From Myotis daubentonii (Eukaryota; Chordata; Mammalia; Chiroptera; Vespertilionidae), in assembly GCF_963259705.1 (NCBI RefSeq), contig NC_081841.1, forward strand, positions 117,313,033 through 117,377,032: a stretch of 64,000 nt of DNA. The letters are read 5' to 3'. Of the stretch, positions 1 to 13,100 are shown piece by piece; positions within the stretch are counted from its first letter, which is position 1; each line of letters begins with the position of its first letter. The notes under the pieces were generated by a model, which worked only from the letters and a program-made list of their open reading frames with translations, had not been told where the DNA came from and did not search any database. Position numbers and translations under genes: made by a program.

Positions 1-1545
1 GTGCAAAAATGAAATTGGGAAAAAGGAAGGGGGAAAATAAAAGCGAGAAAAGAAAAGAAAAAAAAAAAGAGCAAAAAGAGAGAATGAAGTGGAAGAGGGA
101 AGAGACTTTTTATATGAGGAGAATACTCCTATAGAACAGCCATTAATCCCAACAAATTCCAGCAACAGCTCCCTGGATATGAATGCAAACTAGAAACAAC
201 CAATAATATAACGATGAAAATAGAATGGTGAACACTAATCCCAAAATAAAATAAAGAAAAAATAAAATGGCACTTTAAAAAATGGTAAAATGGTAGCAGT
301 AATAATACTGGTTAAAAATAAGAAGGTAGTAATCAAAAGGGTAAAATCAGGTGATGGAAAAAGAAGAAAAGAAAGAAAAAAAAAGAAAAAAAAAAGAACA
401 GAAAAAAAAGAATGAAAAAAAATTGGTTTCTTAGTTAAAAAGTGAAAAAAGAAAAAAAATTGCAGTAGTGGAGGTCCTTCGTTTCTTCTATTCTTCAGTG
501 TGGCTCGCCTTAGACCTTCCAGGTATTCAGGAGAGTGTTGAGTTTCCCTGCGATATACTGTTCCTCTGTGTTGTAAACCACAGTCCTTATTTTAAAGCAT
601 GCCGCATTTATTTCCCAGACTGCCTTATTTTGTGTTTAGCAAAGAGTCAGTTTGTGGGTCAGCCTCTGGGTGGCAGTGTTCTGGGGTTGGCCTCTGAGGC
701 TATAGGGCCTCTCTGTCCAGTGGAAGTTCACTGCCCAGAGCTGACTGGGTAATAGTTAGTTACGGGCGCTGTGTTGTTGCTGGGATTGAAAATCCCCCTA
801 TAGGCCAGACCCTGTTAACTCCCAGGGACTGATCAGGTTATCTTAATCCTTGATCTCATACAGGGTGGAATCTGGGTGTGGCTGTGCTCCTTGCCTGGGG
901 GCTGGGGGGAGGAGACTCACTCTCAGGAGCGGGTGGCTGCCCCAGTCCTGGGCTCAGGGGTGTCTCAGCACTCAATTCACTACCACCTCTCCCGGCTCCC
1001 CCTCTTTCCCCAGTCTCTCCCCAGATTCCACTCCTCAGCACACTCTCCCTCTCTTCAGCACAGGTGAGTGTCTGTATCCGAAATGTCCCATGAACAGGAT
1101 TCAGTGAAAACAAACAAACAAATGCCGGCCTCGGAAACGGGGAAGGCTTGGTTTCTGTAAGCTTCTTCTCTTACCGGGACTGCATGGTCAGGTCAGCTCT
1201 TCAGGCTGCCCCCTTTAGGCTCAGTCCTCCGCGGTCACAGAACCCAGCTCTCAATTTCCCTGGCGGCGCCAGGAATCCCGCGGTTCTCCTTTCCCCCGTC
1301 AGGGGCTGTGCCTGTCCCAGGGGACGCGGCTGTCTGCCACGCGGTCTCCCTCCGACTCTCTGGGCTCAGAGGTCTGGCAAACTTTCCTGCCCAAATCCCT
1401 GGTTTTTTTTACCTTTCCAGGGGAGTTCTGCTCTTCCCGGCTGCAAAGCCTCTCACCAGCTGAGCAATTTCGCCAATTCGGTGTGAGTGTTACTAGCTTC
1501 AGCTGCTCGCTCCATTTGCTCCGGGACACGACCTGGGACACCAAC
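1..1545 (-). mobile_element. LINE-1 5' part, minus strand
   Basis: Positions about 468-720 are the reverse complement, with divergence, of the L1-B 5' region at about 7900-8170. The A-rich block at 1-460 is likewise the reverse complement of the T-rich block at 8180-9010. The element therefore points left, with its 5' end near 1545. It ends at the window edge and holds no ORF of its own. The short ORFs in the region are not conserved. Confidence 0.7.
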
Positions 1546-1559
1546 AAAAAAATTCTTTA

Positions 1560-1785
1560 TTCCATTAAAAAAAAAAATGTTTTCATTGATTTGAGAAAGA
1601 GAGAAAGGGAGAGGGAGAGAGAGAAACATTGATGAAAGAGAACCAACATTGATTGGTTGCCTCCTGCACAACCCCAGCTGGGGATGAAGCTGGCAACCTG
1701 GGCATGTGCCCTGACCAGAAATCCAGCCCGTGACCTCTTGATGCCTGGGTGTAAACTCAACTACTGAGCCACACTGGCCAGGCTG
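1560..1785 (-). mobile_element. tRNA-derived SINE (Ves type)
   Basis: Reads on the minus strand from GCCTGGCCAGTGTGGCTCAG through the tRNA-like head, the CATGCCCAGGTTGCCAG-type body and CTCTCTC-rich tail region to a poly(A) at about 1570-1580. The internal A and B boxes of the tRNA-like head are recognisable. Confidence 0.85.
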
Positions 1786-2464
1786 ACCCAGTCACATTGG
1801 ATTACTTGCAATAATTGGCAAAACTCTATTCACTTTCCTTCAATGTTTCCTTTGCCCCAAATGCTCTTTTCTCCTGTCCATCCTCTCATTTCTCAGGGCC
1901 CTGCTAAAAAGCCATTTCATTAAGAAAACATTTCAGGAATTCCTGAACATGGCGGCTGAGGGGGAGAGTGTGAGAGAGTAAAGGAATGAGATCGGCATGT
2001 GTGGACATGTGTAGTGTGTAAGTGGGTGAGTGAAGGACAGTTAGATGTCACAGGAGTCCCAGGGACTGCCAGATTGGGCTCTCCTAGATGGGGAGCCCCT
2101 GCTACTACTGCAGGAACTCCCAGGCAGGCATGGCTTTGGAGCCCACACCATCTTGTGGAGGGGAGCAATGGAGGCCAGGTGCACAGCCACACCAATACCC
2201 TGACTGACCTCGGACATGACTTCTGGACCTGTGCAAGGAACCACTTATTAGCCATAACCTGCATGGAACCACCATCACGCCCTGGCAGTGAGATGCACAG
2301 TTCCTTATAGTGGGCTTCCAGACGTCTGCCATAAGCACATACCAGAGAGACCTCCCAACTGCGCTTCAGGATACCTGCTGTAAGTGCAAGCCAGGTGTAC
2401 CCTACACCCAGCCCCAGGGCAGAGCAGCCACCTTGCACGAGGTCCATTGCAGGTCACAGGACAG
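1786..2464. other. Unassigned spacer
   Basis: No gene, RNA gene or recognised repeat is visible. The overlapping short ORFs on both strands lack known motifs. Confidence 0.4.
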
Positions 2465-2578
2465 AGCTGCCAGAAATGCAAGAAATATTAAAGGGACTGT
2501 TGTAAAAAGAAGAAATAGAAAGGGAACAAAGAACACAGGCATAAAGAATAAAAATGGCAACAAACAAGTTCCTATCTA

Positions 2579-3172
2579 TCAACACTAATAAAAGAGAAAA
2601 ATGGTAATTGGCGTACGAGCTACCCTTTTCATTGGCTAATCAGGGCTATATGCGAATTAACTGCCAACTAAGATTGGCAGTTAACTGCCAAGATGGCGGT
2701 TAATTTGCATATGTAGGCACAATGCAGGGAGGCGAAAGGGAAAGCAGGAAGAAGCCCCCTGCCACTGACAGTGATTGGAAACCCAGGGGGGAGTTAAGAG
2801 CTGGGGGGCAGGGCAAAGGCGGCCCCAGGTGCCTTTTCCGCCCTGGCCAGTGATAGCAGGAAGTAGGGGTGGAGCCAGTGATGGGAGCTGGGCATGGTCG
2901 AAGCTGGCAGTCCCGGGAGCTAGGGGTCCCTTGCCTGGGCTTAAAGCGAAGCCCACGATCATGGGGCCGCTGCAGCTGCAGGTCCCCACTGCCCGGGTCG
3001 GACGCCTAGGCCAGAGGCGTCAGGCCTGGGCAAGGGGCCGATCCTGCGATTGGAGGGTGATGGGGGTCAATGCCTGAGGGCTCCCAGTATGTGAGAGGGG
3101 GCAGGCTGGGCTGAGGGACACTCCTCCCCCCCCACACACCCAGTGCACGAATTTCGTGCACCAGGCCCCTAG
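2579..3172 (+). mobile_element. Helitron, nonautonomous
   Basis: Starts TCAACACTAATAAAAG after host CCTATCTA and ends with the hairpin GTGCACGAATTTCGTGCAC followed by CTAG at 3172. The host LINE-1 reads CCTATCTA|TCAATAATAACC when this and the next element are removed, the A|T target expected of Helitrons. It has no open helicase frame. Confidence 0.85.
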
Positions 3173-3611
3173 TATATATATAAAAGGCTAAGCCACCATC
3201 CAACTGTCTGACCAGTAGCCATGGTGTGCACTGACCACCAGGGGGCAGACGCTCAACACAGAAGCTGGTGAGGTGTGGTGACTTGGCAGTGGCGGTTCTT
3301 GGGTGACGCAACCCAGAACCAGAAAGGAGGGAGCCCGATTCTGGGATGCATCACCCGAGAACTGCCCTCTCACAATCTGGGACCCCTTGGGGGATGTCAG
3401 AGAGCTGGTTTCAGCCTGATCCCCAAAAGGCCAGGCCGAGGGACCTCACCTGCTGGAGGGACCCAGCTCACTCCAGGCGCAGCAGGCCTGGAAGAGACCA
3501 TGGAAGGTTGGCTCCAGGGCGTGTATGGCCCGTCTCACCCAGTCCCACTTGCTGGCCACCTTCTAATTAATTTCTTTTCCATGTGCACGGATCCATGCAC
3601 CAGGGCACTAG
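3173..3611 (+). mobile_element. Helitron, nonautonomous, abutting the previous one
   Basis: Begins TATATATATAAAAGGCTAAG, includes the CTGACCACCAGGGGGCAGAC segment typical of bat Helitrons, and ends with a GTGCACGGATCCATGCAC hairpin and CTAG at 3611, directly before host LINE-1 sequence. Its usual TC 5' end is not clear. Confidence 0.8.
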
Positions 3612-3876
3612 TCAATAATAACCTTAAATGTAAATGGATTAAATGCTCCAGTAAAAGACATAGGGTGGCTGGATGGATAAGAAAACATGACCCATATATA
3701 TGCTGTCTTTAAGAAACCCACCTCAGAACAAAGGACTAACACAGACTGAAAGTGAAGGGACAGGAAAAAAATTTTTCGGAAAGTGAAAAAAGAGCTGGGG
3801 TAGCAATACTTATACCTGACAAAGTAGACCTCAAAGTGAAGGCCATAACAAAAAATATGGAAGGTCACTTCATAAT

Positions 3877-5445
3877 TGTGGAGAGAAGCTACAGCATTCG
3901 GACAGGATCAAGCCTTGGACTGACTTGTGACAAAACCACATACAAGTCCCAGCTTGGAGGGCAAAGCCCTCCCAGCACAATTATAGTCAAAAGGCTATGG
4001 TTGTAAGCTTGACCTTATAGTCTGACTCTGCAGGAGGTGCAGAAAGTGCTGCCAAAACAAAGCTTGATAGATTTCAGAGAATGGTAACAACAGGAAAAAA
4101 AGCAGATTTGAAAACATCTTGCCCTTGCTTTGCTTTGTGTGATCTGACTATAAAATAAAGCTTCAGCTTACAGGCTGGGTACTGTTTCCTCATCCAGGCA
4201 CAGTGATCCACCTGGCCACAACTGTATTCTCTTGTCTGTTTTCCTTAATCCTTCACCATCCCTCCTCAGGTTCACCCTGGCCGTGCTGGATGCAGTTCAT
4301 GTGGCATCCAACATGGGTCCTGAGTACAGGGGAATTATAATTGTAAGGTGAAAAGATGCTCCAGTGAAGCACGTGCAGAAAGTGAAAGTAAGGTAGGGAG
4401 CACAGTTTAGTAGCAGCTGGGTGTAAAACATGGGAAACTCTGGTCAGCAGAATACTTAAAGCTAAGCCAGGGAATTTTGTTAAGGAATGAAAAGCAAAAA
4501 ATGGAAGTTGGAAGGCCATGGGGAGTGGAAAAAAGCAGCCTGGACTATATCCTAGATGCAGGAAAGGAAAGCATTGGACAAATGAATGCCACTCTAAGAC
4601 TGATGTTGATGATAACCCATTGCCCCCTAGGCAGGGAAACTTCAAGCGGGGCCAGCCCCAGTCTCACCAAACAGTAGGGGTCTTATTCTTGACCCCATTG
4701 CAGCCTTTCCAGTTGGCTCAGTCCCAAAGCCAACCATCTGAGCAGCCTGATCCTCAGAAATGGAGTCAGCTCAGCTGATTTGGGTGCCAGAGATGATAGT
4801 GATGTGGAAGAAAAAGATAATGAAGGCTATGCAAGGGTCTAAGATGCCAACACGGGGTCAACTGAAGAAGTTAATGAATGAGGCCCAGCAGATGGTAGAA
4901 AAGCAGGAGTGGAAGCTACTCCCTCAGCCATGTTTCTGGCTATGCTAGCATTGGTGAGCTGCCAGTTTTCTGTAAAGTCTTGCACAGCCAAATCTGAGGA
5001 CTCCAAGTAGATATACACCAGCAGCAAAAGAAACTTTCAATTTGTGGAAATAGTCCTGAAAATGTTAACATATCTGTGGTTTAGTTTCTCTCTTGTTGCT
5101 GTATTACATTAACATGATTTTGTTGTTATTAGACAGAGTTTTGTTCTTGATTGTTTTGGTGATGCTGCATAATTTTCCCAAAGCTTTTGATACCAAGTAA
5201 ACAGGAGCACGTTTTTACTTTTATGGTTATTGTAGTAGCTTAAAGTTTTAGATAATTCTTAACTTTGGAATAATCCTTATAAGCCCAAGTGATTATGATG
5301 AATAATGTAAATAGAAGTGATTAAAAACAAAAAAGGGGGAGATGTGGAGAGTAGCTACAGTGTTCTGACAGGATCAAGCCTCGGACTGATTTGTGGCAAA
5401 GCCCTCCAAGCATGATTATAGCCAAAAGGCTATGGTTGTAAGCTT
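3877..5445 (+). mobile_element. Betaretrovirus-like endogenous retrovirus, internally deleted
   Basis: A 5' LTR starts TGTGGAGAG at 3877 and has AATAAA near 4155. After it, at 4302, TGGCATCCAACATGGG resembles a decayed tRNA-Lys primer binding site. The interior keeps only remnants: a gag-start-like ATG near 4429, a nucleocapsid-like zinc knuckle near 4540-4590 whose first cysteine is lost, and a short env-leader-like piece around 4840-4970. A polypurine tract (AAAAAAGGGGGAGA) precedes a truncated 3' LTR at 5343, which stops at about 5445 against LINE-1 sequence. All frames are broken and most of gag, pol and env is missing, so the copy is not functional. Confidence 0.75.
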
Positions 5446-6731
5446 ATCACATAAACAAATTGAGAGACAAAAATCACAAGATCATATCAATTAATGCAGA
5501 AAAAACATTTGACAAAATCCAACACCCTTTCTTGATAAAAAACTCCCAGAAAAGTGGGAATAGAGGGATCATACCTCAATATAATAAAAACCTTCATATG
5601 ACAAACGTATAGCCAACATCATACTCAATGGGCAAAATCTAAACCCATTTCCCCTAAGAACAAGACCAAGACAGGGATGCCCACTTTCATCATTCCTTGT
5701 CGATACAGTCCTGGAAGTGCTAGCCATAGTGATCAGACAAGGAGAAGAAATAAAAAGCATTCAAATTGGAAAAGAAGAAGTAAAACTCTCATTATTCACT
5801 GATGACATGATATTGTACATAGAAAACCCTAAGGACTCCATCAAAAAACTACTTGATTTAGTAAATGAGCTCTGCAATGTAGCAGGATACAAAATTAGCA
5901 CCCAGACATTGATGGATTTTTTTTATACACCAATAATGATCTCACAAAAAGAGAAACATAAAAACCAATCCCATTTACCATTGCAACAAACAGAAAAATT
6001 AAGATACCTAGGAATAAACTTAACTAAGGAGATAAAAGACCTGTAACTCGGAAAACTACAGGACATTTGAAAAAATAGAAGAAGAATATACCATGTTCAT
6101 GGATTTGTAAAATTAACATCATTAAAATGTCCATACTACCCAAAGCTATAGATTCAATGCAATCTCCATTAAAATACCAACAGCATATTTCACAGACCTA
6201 GAACTAACTCTCTAAAAATTCATATGGAATAAAATATAGCCACAACAATCCTGAGCAAAAAGAACATAGTTGGAGGGATCACAATACCAGACATCAAGTT
6301 ATATTACAAAGCCACTGTCCTCAAAACAGCATGGTACTGTCACAAGAACAGATATATAGACCAATGGAACAGAACAGAAAACTCAGAAATCGACCCAAAG
6401 CATTATGATCAATTAATATTTAACAAAGGAGGCAAAAGCATACAATGGAATCAAGACAGTCTCTTCAATAAATGGTGTTGGGAAAATTGGACAAATACAT
6501 GCAAAAAAATGAAACTTGACCACCAACTTACACCATACACAAAAATAAACTCAAAATGGATAAAAGACTTAAATATAAGACAGAAAACCATAAAAATCTT
6601 AGAAGAATCCATAGGCAGCAACATATCAGATATAGCTCCGAAGCAATATGTTTACTGATATATCTTCTAGGACAATGGAAACTAAGGAGAAAATAAACAA
6701 ATGGGACTATATCAAAATAAAAAGCTTCTGC

Positions 6732-6885
6732 CTCCATGCAAACCCCAGGATGTGGTGAGCCCCAGGGCACCGTCCGCTGCTGCTGGCTCCTGCCTGAGAA
6801 CCTCTTAAGATATATGAAATCTGGGGGCAAGACTTGCAGTAATTTCCCATAAGCAATAAAAACATTAAAAAAAAAAAAAAGAGAG
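6732..6885 (+). other. Foreign poly(A)-tailed segment at the 5' end of L1-B
   Basis: About 150 bp not found at the start of other LINE-1s here. It ends GCAATAAAAACATT followed by 14 A, which looks like an mRNA 3' end with polyadenylation signal and tail, and passes directly to the LINE-1 5' UTR. It lies inside the L1-B target duplication, so it arrived together with it. The source transcript is not recognised. Confidence 0.6.
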
Positions 6886-7390
6886 AGACTGCTGCTGAAA
6901 TCTCTCCAGGAGTGACCGGCTCTGCCACGGAGACTGTGCCATCTTGAAGGGGAGAGTGGCTGTGATCAGAAGCCTCGTCTTACCTTCAACCAGGAGGGAT
7001 CGGATACCTCCTGGGATCCTACAACCAAAACACCCAGGGACCAGCAGTGAACTGAAAAACACCGGGGCTCAAGCAATGCAAAGACGCGGACTTGTACGCG
7101 CTCTGCACCTTCTCATGGAAAGGTCAGACTTCTCCTAGAGAAAGGTGAGGTCTGCGATTCAGGCTAGAGGGAGAAACGCACGCAGCAGGAGAGGTTCAGA
7201 GGAAGTCTGCGCCCCACAGAATCCACGGCTGTTGGGGCCAGCATGGTCCATGAATGTGGAAGTGGATCCACAGGGTGGCTGGCAGAAGGGAACTCTAGAA
7301 ATCAACCCATAGCTGGACTGGGCACAAAACGGCAGCCTGAAGTTTTACCAGTATGTCGGCTGCTTAGTGTCAGTGGAAAAAAGACATGTG

Positions 7391-7622
7391 GCCGAAACCG
7401 GTTTCGCTCAGTGGATAGAGCGTCGGCCTGCGTCTGAAGGGTCCCAGGCTCGATTCCGGTCAAGGGCATGTGCCTGGGTTGCGGGCGTATCCCCAGTGGG
7501 AGATGTGCAGGAGGCGGCTGATCGATGTTTCTCTCTCATCGATGTTTTTAACTCTCTGTCTCTTTCCCTTCCTCTCTGTAAGAAATCAATAAAATATATT
7601 TTAAAAAAAGAAAAAAAAAAAA
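7391..7622 (+). mobile_element. tRNA-derived SINE (Ves type)
   Basis: Begins GCCGAAACCGGTTTCGCTCA and ends in an A-rich tail. A perfect 15-bp target duplication, GAAAAAAGACATGTG, sits at 7376-7390 and 7623-7637. Confidence 0.95.
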
Positions 7623-9195
7623 GAAAAAAGACATGTGCAGAGAAGTTCACAGAGTTGCACACAGTGCCGGAAGGTAAAAGTCACGAGTTCGCGTGCTTAC
7701 TCTGGCTCTTTTTTCTCTTTAAATCCTTGCTTTTGATTGCTAAGCCCAGTACATAGGACCACCCAATTAAAAACACTCTCAGAGACTACAGGGGAAAGTT
7801 GTGTTTGTGGAACCTGGGAATCAGAGAGGGGAGAAACATCAGAAAACAGCTCTGTGGCAGCCCATTACCCCAAATCAGTATTAAGTGCAGCAGGGAAAAC
7901 AAAATCTAAATACTGGCTAGAGAGGACTTATAGCCCCAGATGTCAATCCAGAAACACTGCCACACAGGGGTTGAATCACAAATTGACTCTTGTATAAATA
8001 CAACAAAAGGCAGTCTGGGAAACAAAGAAATACTGCCTGCTTGAAAATCAGGACTGTGGCTTACAACACAGAGGAGTAGTGGAACACAGGGGACTTCAAT
8101 AATGTCCTGAATACCTGAGAGGAAACAGGCATGCCAAACAGAACAGTAGAGGAAGTGAATGACCTTCATTACTGCACATTTTAATTTTTCATCTTTTGCG
8201 TAAGAAACGAATTTTTTTCTTTTTTCTCACTTGATTTTACCTTTTTAATTATTATATTTTTATTTTTAATCAGTATTATTACTACTCTTATTTTACCTTT
8301 TTTAAAAGTGTCCTTTTATTTTCTCTTTATTTTATTTTATTTTATTTTATTTTGGGATTAGTGTTCTACATTCTATTTTCATTTTTCCTTTAGCATCATT
8401 TTACTCTATCTCAACTTTACCTTTATGCCAACACACTCTTCCTCACTTTTCCCCTTTAGTTGTCCTGTTTTTCTTACCCTATTCCGGCTATAGATTTTCC
8501 CTATTTCTTCTTTTTTACTCCCTGTTAAAAATTCATCCTACTTATATATCTAATTTCCAATCCCCTGCTTCAAGTCCATACACACTTGTCTCTTCTCTTT
8601 CTTCACTATCCAAATGTTTTTTCTCTCTTCAATTTTTTGGTTTGCTTTTTTTTTGTTTCTTTATGTTTTTTGTTTTATTTTGTTTGTTTTGCCCTTCTTT
8701 CTCTCTGTCCTATTGTTGTTTGATTGTTGATTAGATTGTTTTTTTTGATTGTTAGTGTGATTTTTTTCTCCGTTTTTTTTTTCTTCTGTTTTTCCTCTCC
8801 TAGTTGGTTATTAGTTGTTGTTTGTAGTTTGCATTCATCTCTGGGTGTTTGTTATTTGCATTTTTTGAATTAGTTGTTGTTCTATTGGAGTTTTCTCCCC
8901 ATATAAATAGTTTTTTCCCTCATCTTTTTTATTCTCTTTCTTTTCTCTCTTACTTTCTTCTCTTTTCTCAATATCATTTTTGCACTCCTTTTTTTTTCCT
9001 TATCCCCTAATTCTCTTTTCTCTGGTGGTCACCTTTATTTGGTGTTATTAGTATCATGAATACATTTGTGTTCAGTGCCTTGTGCATTGTGCCTTGCTGT
9101 GTTGTACTGTGTGCCTTTAAGTCAATGCAGGAGAGAGAGAGCTACATAACCAGACACCCGGAGAGGAGAGATCATGGGGAAGACAAAGAAACAGC

Positions 9196-10060
9196 ATGCA
9201 TATGAAAGAAAAGGAGGCATCACCAGAAAAGAAAGTAAATGAAATGGATGCAAGCACTATGTCAGAGAAAGAATTCAGAGAAATGGTTATAAGCTCGCTG
9301 AAAAGATTGGAAGACAAATTCAACAATATGTGTAAGAACCAAGAGGAAATGAAGAAGAACCAAGAAGAAATGAAAAATGACATTGCTGCAATAAAGAACT
9401 CAATAGAAAGCATCAACAGTAGACTAGAAGAAGCAGAGGACTGCATCAGTGAGCTAGAAGACAATGTAGGAAAAAATACCGAAGCAGAGCAAAACTAGAA
9501 AAAAAAAACTTTAAAAAAAGGAGGAAAGCCTAAGGGAAATATGGGACAACATGAAACAAAACAACATCCACATAATAGGGATGCCAGAAGGAGAGGATAC
9601 TGAGCAAGGAATGGAAAACATGTTTGAAGAAATAATGACAGAAAACTTCCCTGATATAGGGAAGAAAAACTTACACAAATCCAAGAAGCTCACAGAGTTC
9701 CAAACAAAATGAACCCCAAAAGACTGACACCAAGGCACATTATAATTAAATTGGCAAACACCAACGACCAAGTAAGAATCTTAAAAGTGGCCAGAGAGAG
9801 GCAGAAAGTTACCTACAAAGGATCCCCCATCAGACTAGCAACTGATTTCTCATCAGAAACACATCAGGACAGAAGGGAATGGAATGAAATATACAAAGCC
9901 TCGCAAAACAAGGGTCTGAATCCAAGAATACTGTACCCAGCAAGGCTATCAATCAAAATTTAGGGTGAAATCAGGAGCTTCACAGACAAAAAAGGACTAA
10001 GGGAGTTGATTACCACCAAACCAGCATACAAGAAATGCTCAAGGGTTTGCTATAAAAAGA
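9196..10060 (+). pseudogene. LINE-1 ORF1 pseudogene of L1-B
   Basis: The first open part (9196-9498) encodes a 100-residue charged coiled coil (QEEMKKNQEEMKND). After a stop, the RNA-binding and C-terminal parts follow in other frames at 9500-9963 (PKRLTPRHIIIKL, YKGSPIRLATDFS, RILYPARLS), then another stop before the domain end. Frameshifts and stops disable it. Family role: nucleic-acid chaperone coating LINE-1 RNA. Confidence 0.85.
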
Positions 10061-10119
10061 AGAAATAGGAAGCAAAGAAGGAACTCAGGCCTAAAGAATA
10101 AAAATGGCAACAAACAAGT

Positions 10120-13100
10120 ACCTACCAATAATAACTTTAAACGTAAATGGATTAAATGCTTCAATCAAAGGACATAGGGTAGCTGAGTGGATAAGAAAAC
10201 ATGACCCATATATCTGCTGTCTAAGAAAACCCACTTCAGAAAAAAGGACTCACAAAGACTGATGGTGAAGGGATGGAAAAAGGTGTTTCAGGCAAATGGA
10301 AATGAAAAAAAAAAAAAAGCTGGGGTAGCAATACTTATATCTGACAATTAGATCTCAAAGTAAAGGACATAGCAAGAGATAAGGAAGGCCACTTCATAAT
10401 ATTAAAGGGAGCAATCCAACAGGAAGATATAACTCTGGTAAACATATAAGCACCCAATTCAGGAGCACCTAAATACATAATAAAACTTCTGGAGGATATC
10501 AAGGGAGAGATTGACAGCAATACAGTCAGACCAGGGGACTTTAATACCCCACTAACACCACTGGAAAAATCCTCTAAACAAAAAATCAGCAAAGAAACAT
10601 CAATCCTAAATGACTCACTAGATCAGATAGAATTAATTGACATCTTCAGAACATTTCACCCCAAAGCCACAGAATATACATTCTTCTCAAATGCACATGG
10701 GTCATCTTCAAAGACAGACCATACATTGTGACACAGGCAAAGTCTCTTCAAATTCAAGAGGAAAGAAATCATATCAAGCATCTTCTCAGATAATAATGGC
10801 ATAAAACTGGAAATCAACTATGATAAAAACAATAAAAAAACAAAAACCTGGAGGCTAAATAGCATGCTATTAAACAATGACTGGGTTACCAGAGAGATCA
10901 AAGAAGAAATAAAAAGCATCATGGCAACAAACGACAATGAAAACACAACAATCCAAAATCTATGGGACACAGTTAAAGCAGTCTTGAGAGGAAAGTTCAT
11001 AGCTCTACAGACCTACATCAAAAAACAATGGTAATAAATTATCTAACCCTACAACTCAAGGTCTCAAAGTGTTAGAAAGAGAGCAATAAGAAGAGCCCAG
11101 CATAAGCAGAAGGAAGGAAATAATAAAGTTCAGAGCAGAGATAGAGAGGAAAAAACAAACAAACACAATAAAAAATGTTCAACAAAACTAAGAGCTGGTT
11201 CTTTAAAAGGATAAACAAGATTGATAAACCCCTAGCCAGGCTTACCAAGAAGCAAAGAGAGAGGACCCAAATAAACAAAATCAGAAATGAAAGAGGAGAG
11301 GAACAACCGATCCCATAGAAATACAAATGATTATGAAAAAATACTATAAACAACTCTATTCCAACAAAATGGACAACCTAGATGAAATGGACTGATTCTT
11401 CGAAAAATACAAGCTCTGAAAACTCAACCAAGAATAATCAAAAAACCTGAATAGTTCAATAACTACCAAAGAAATTGAAACAGCAATTAAAAAGCTTCCA
11501 GCAAACAAAAGCCCTGGTACAGATGGCTTTACAGAGGAGTTCTACCAAGCATTCAAAGAAGAACTAAAACCTATCCTCCTCAGACTATTCCAAAAAAATT
11601 CAAGATGAAGCAACACTTCCAAGCTCTTTCTATGAAGCCAGCATTACCATAATCCCAAAATCAGATAAAGACACCACAAAAAAAGAGAGCTACAGGCCAA
11701 TAATCTTTGATGAACATAGATGCTGAAATCCTCAACAAAATTCTAGCAAATCGGATTCAGCAATGCATTTGAAAGATAATATACCATGACCAGTGGGATT
11801 TATTCTGGGGATGCAAGGATAATACAATATCTGCAAATCAATAAATGCGGTACATCACATAAACAAACTGAGAGAAAAAAACACATAATCATATCAACTG
11901 ATGCAGAAAAAGCATTTGTCAAAATCCAGTACCCTTTCTTGATAAAAACTCTCAGTAAAGTGGGAATAGAGGGATCATACCTCAACATAATAAAAGCCCT
12001 GTATGAAAACCTACAACCAACATCATACTCAATGGGCAAAAACTAAACCCATTTCCCCTAACAACAGGAACAAGACAAGAATGCCAACTTTCACCACTCC
12101 TGTTTGACATAGTACTAGAAGTACTAGCCATAATGATCAGATGAGAAGAAGAAATAAAAGGCATCCAAATTGGAAAAGAAGAAGTAAAACTGTCCTTATT
12201 TGCAGATGACATGATATTGTACATAGAAAACCCCAAAGACTCCTCAAAAAACTACTACACCTAATAAATGAATTTGGCAATGAAGCAGGATACAAAATTA
12301 ACACAAAGAAATCTATGGCCTTTTTATACACCAATAATGAACTCACAGAAAGAGAAATGAAAAAAAAAAAAAAAACAATCCCATTTACCGTTGCAACAAA
12401 AAAGTTAGGATACCTAGGAATAAACTTAAGTAAGGACGTAAAAGATCTGTACTAGGAAAACTGCAGGACATTGAAAAAAGAGATAGAGGAAGACATAAAC
12501 AAATGGAAGAACATACCATGTTCATGGATTGTAGAATCAACATCATTAAAATGTCCATACTACCCAAAGAAATGTATAGATTCAATGCAATACCTATTAA
12601 AATACCAATGGCATGTTTCAAAGTTCTAGAAGAAACTCTCCAAAAATTCATCTGGAATAAAAAAAAGACCCCGAATAGCCACAACTATCCTGAGAAACAT
12701 GGACAAAGTTGGATGGATCACAATACCAGACATCAAACTATATTACCAAGCCACGGTTCTCAAAGCTGCCTGCTACTGGCACAAGAACAGACATGTAGAC
12801 CAATGGAACAGAATAGAGAACCCAGAAATGGACCCAAGCCATTATTCTCAATTAATATTTGACAAAGGAGGCAAGAGCATATAATGGAGTCAAAACAGTC
12901 TCTTTAATGAATGGTGCTGGGAAATTTGGTAAGATACATGCAAAAAAATGAAACTAGATCACCAACTTACACCATACACAAAAACAAACTCAAAATGGCA
13001 AAGGACTTGAATGTAAGACGGGAAACCATAAAAATCCTAGAAGACTCCAAAAGCAGAAAAATTGCAGACATATATCGTAGTAATATCTTTACAGACATAG

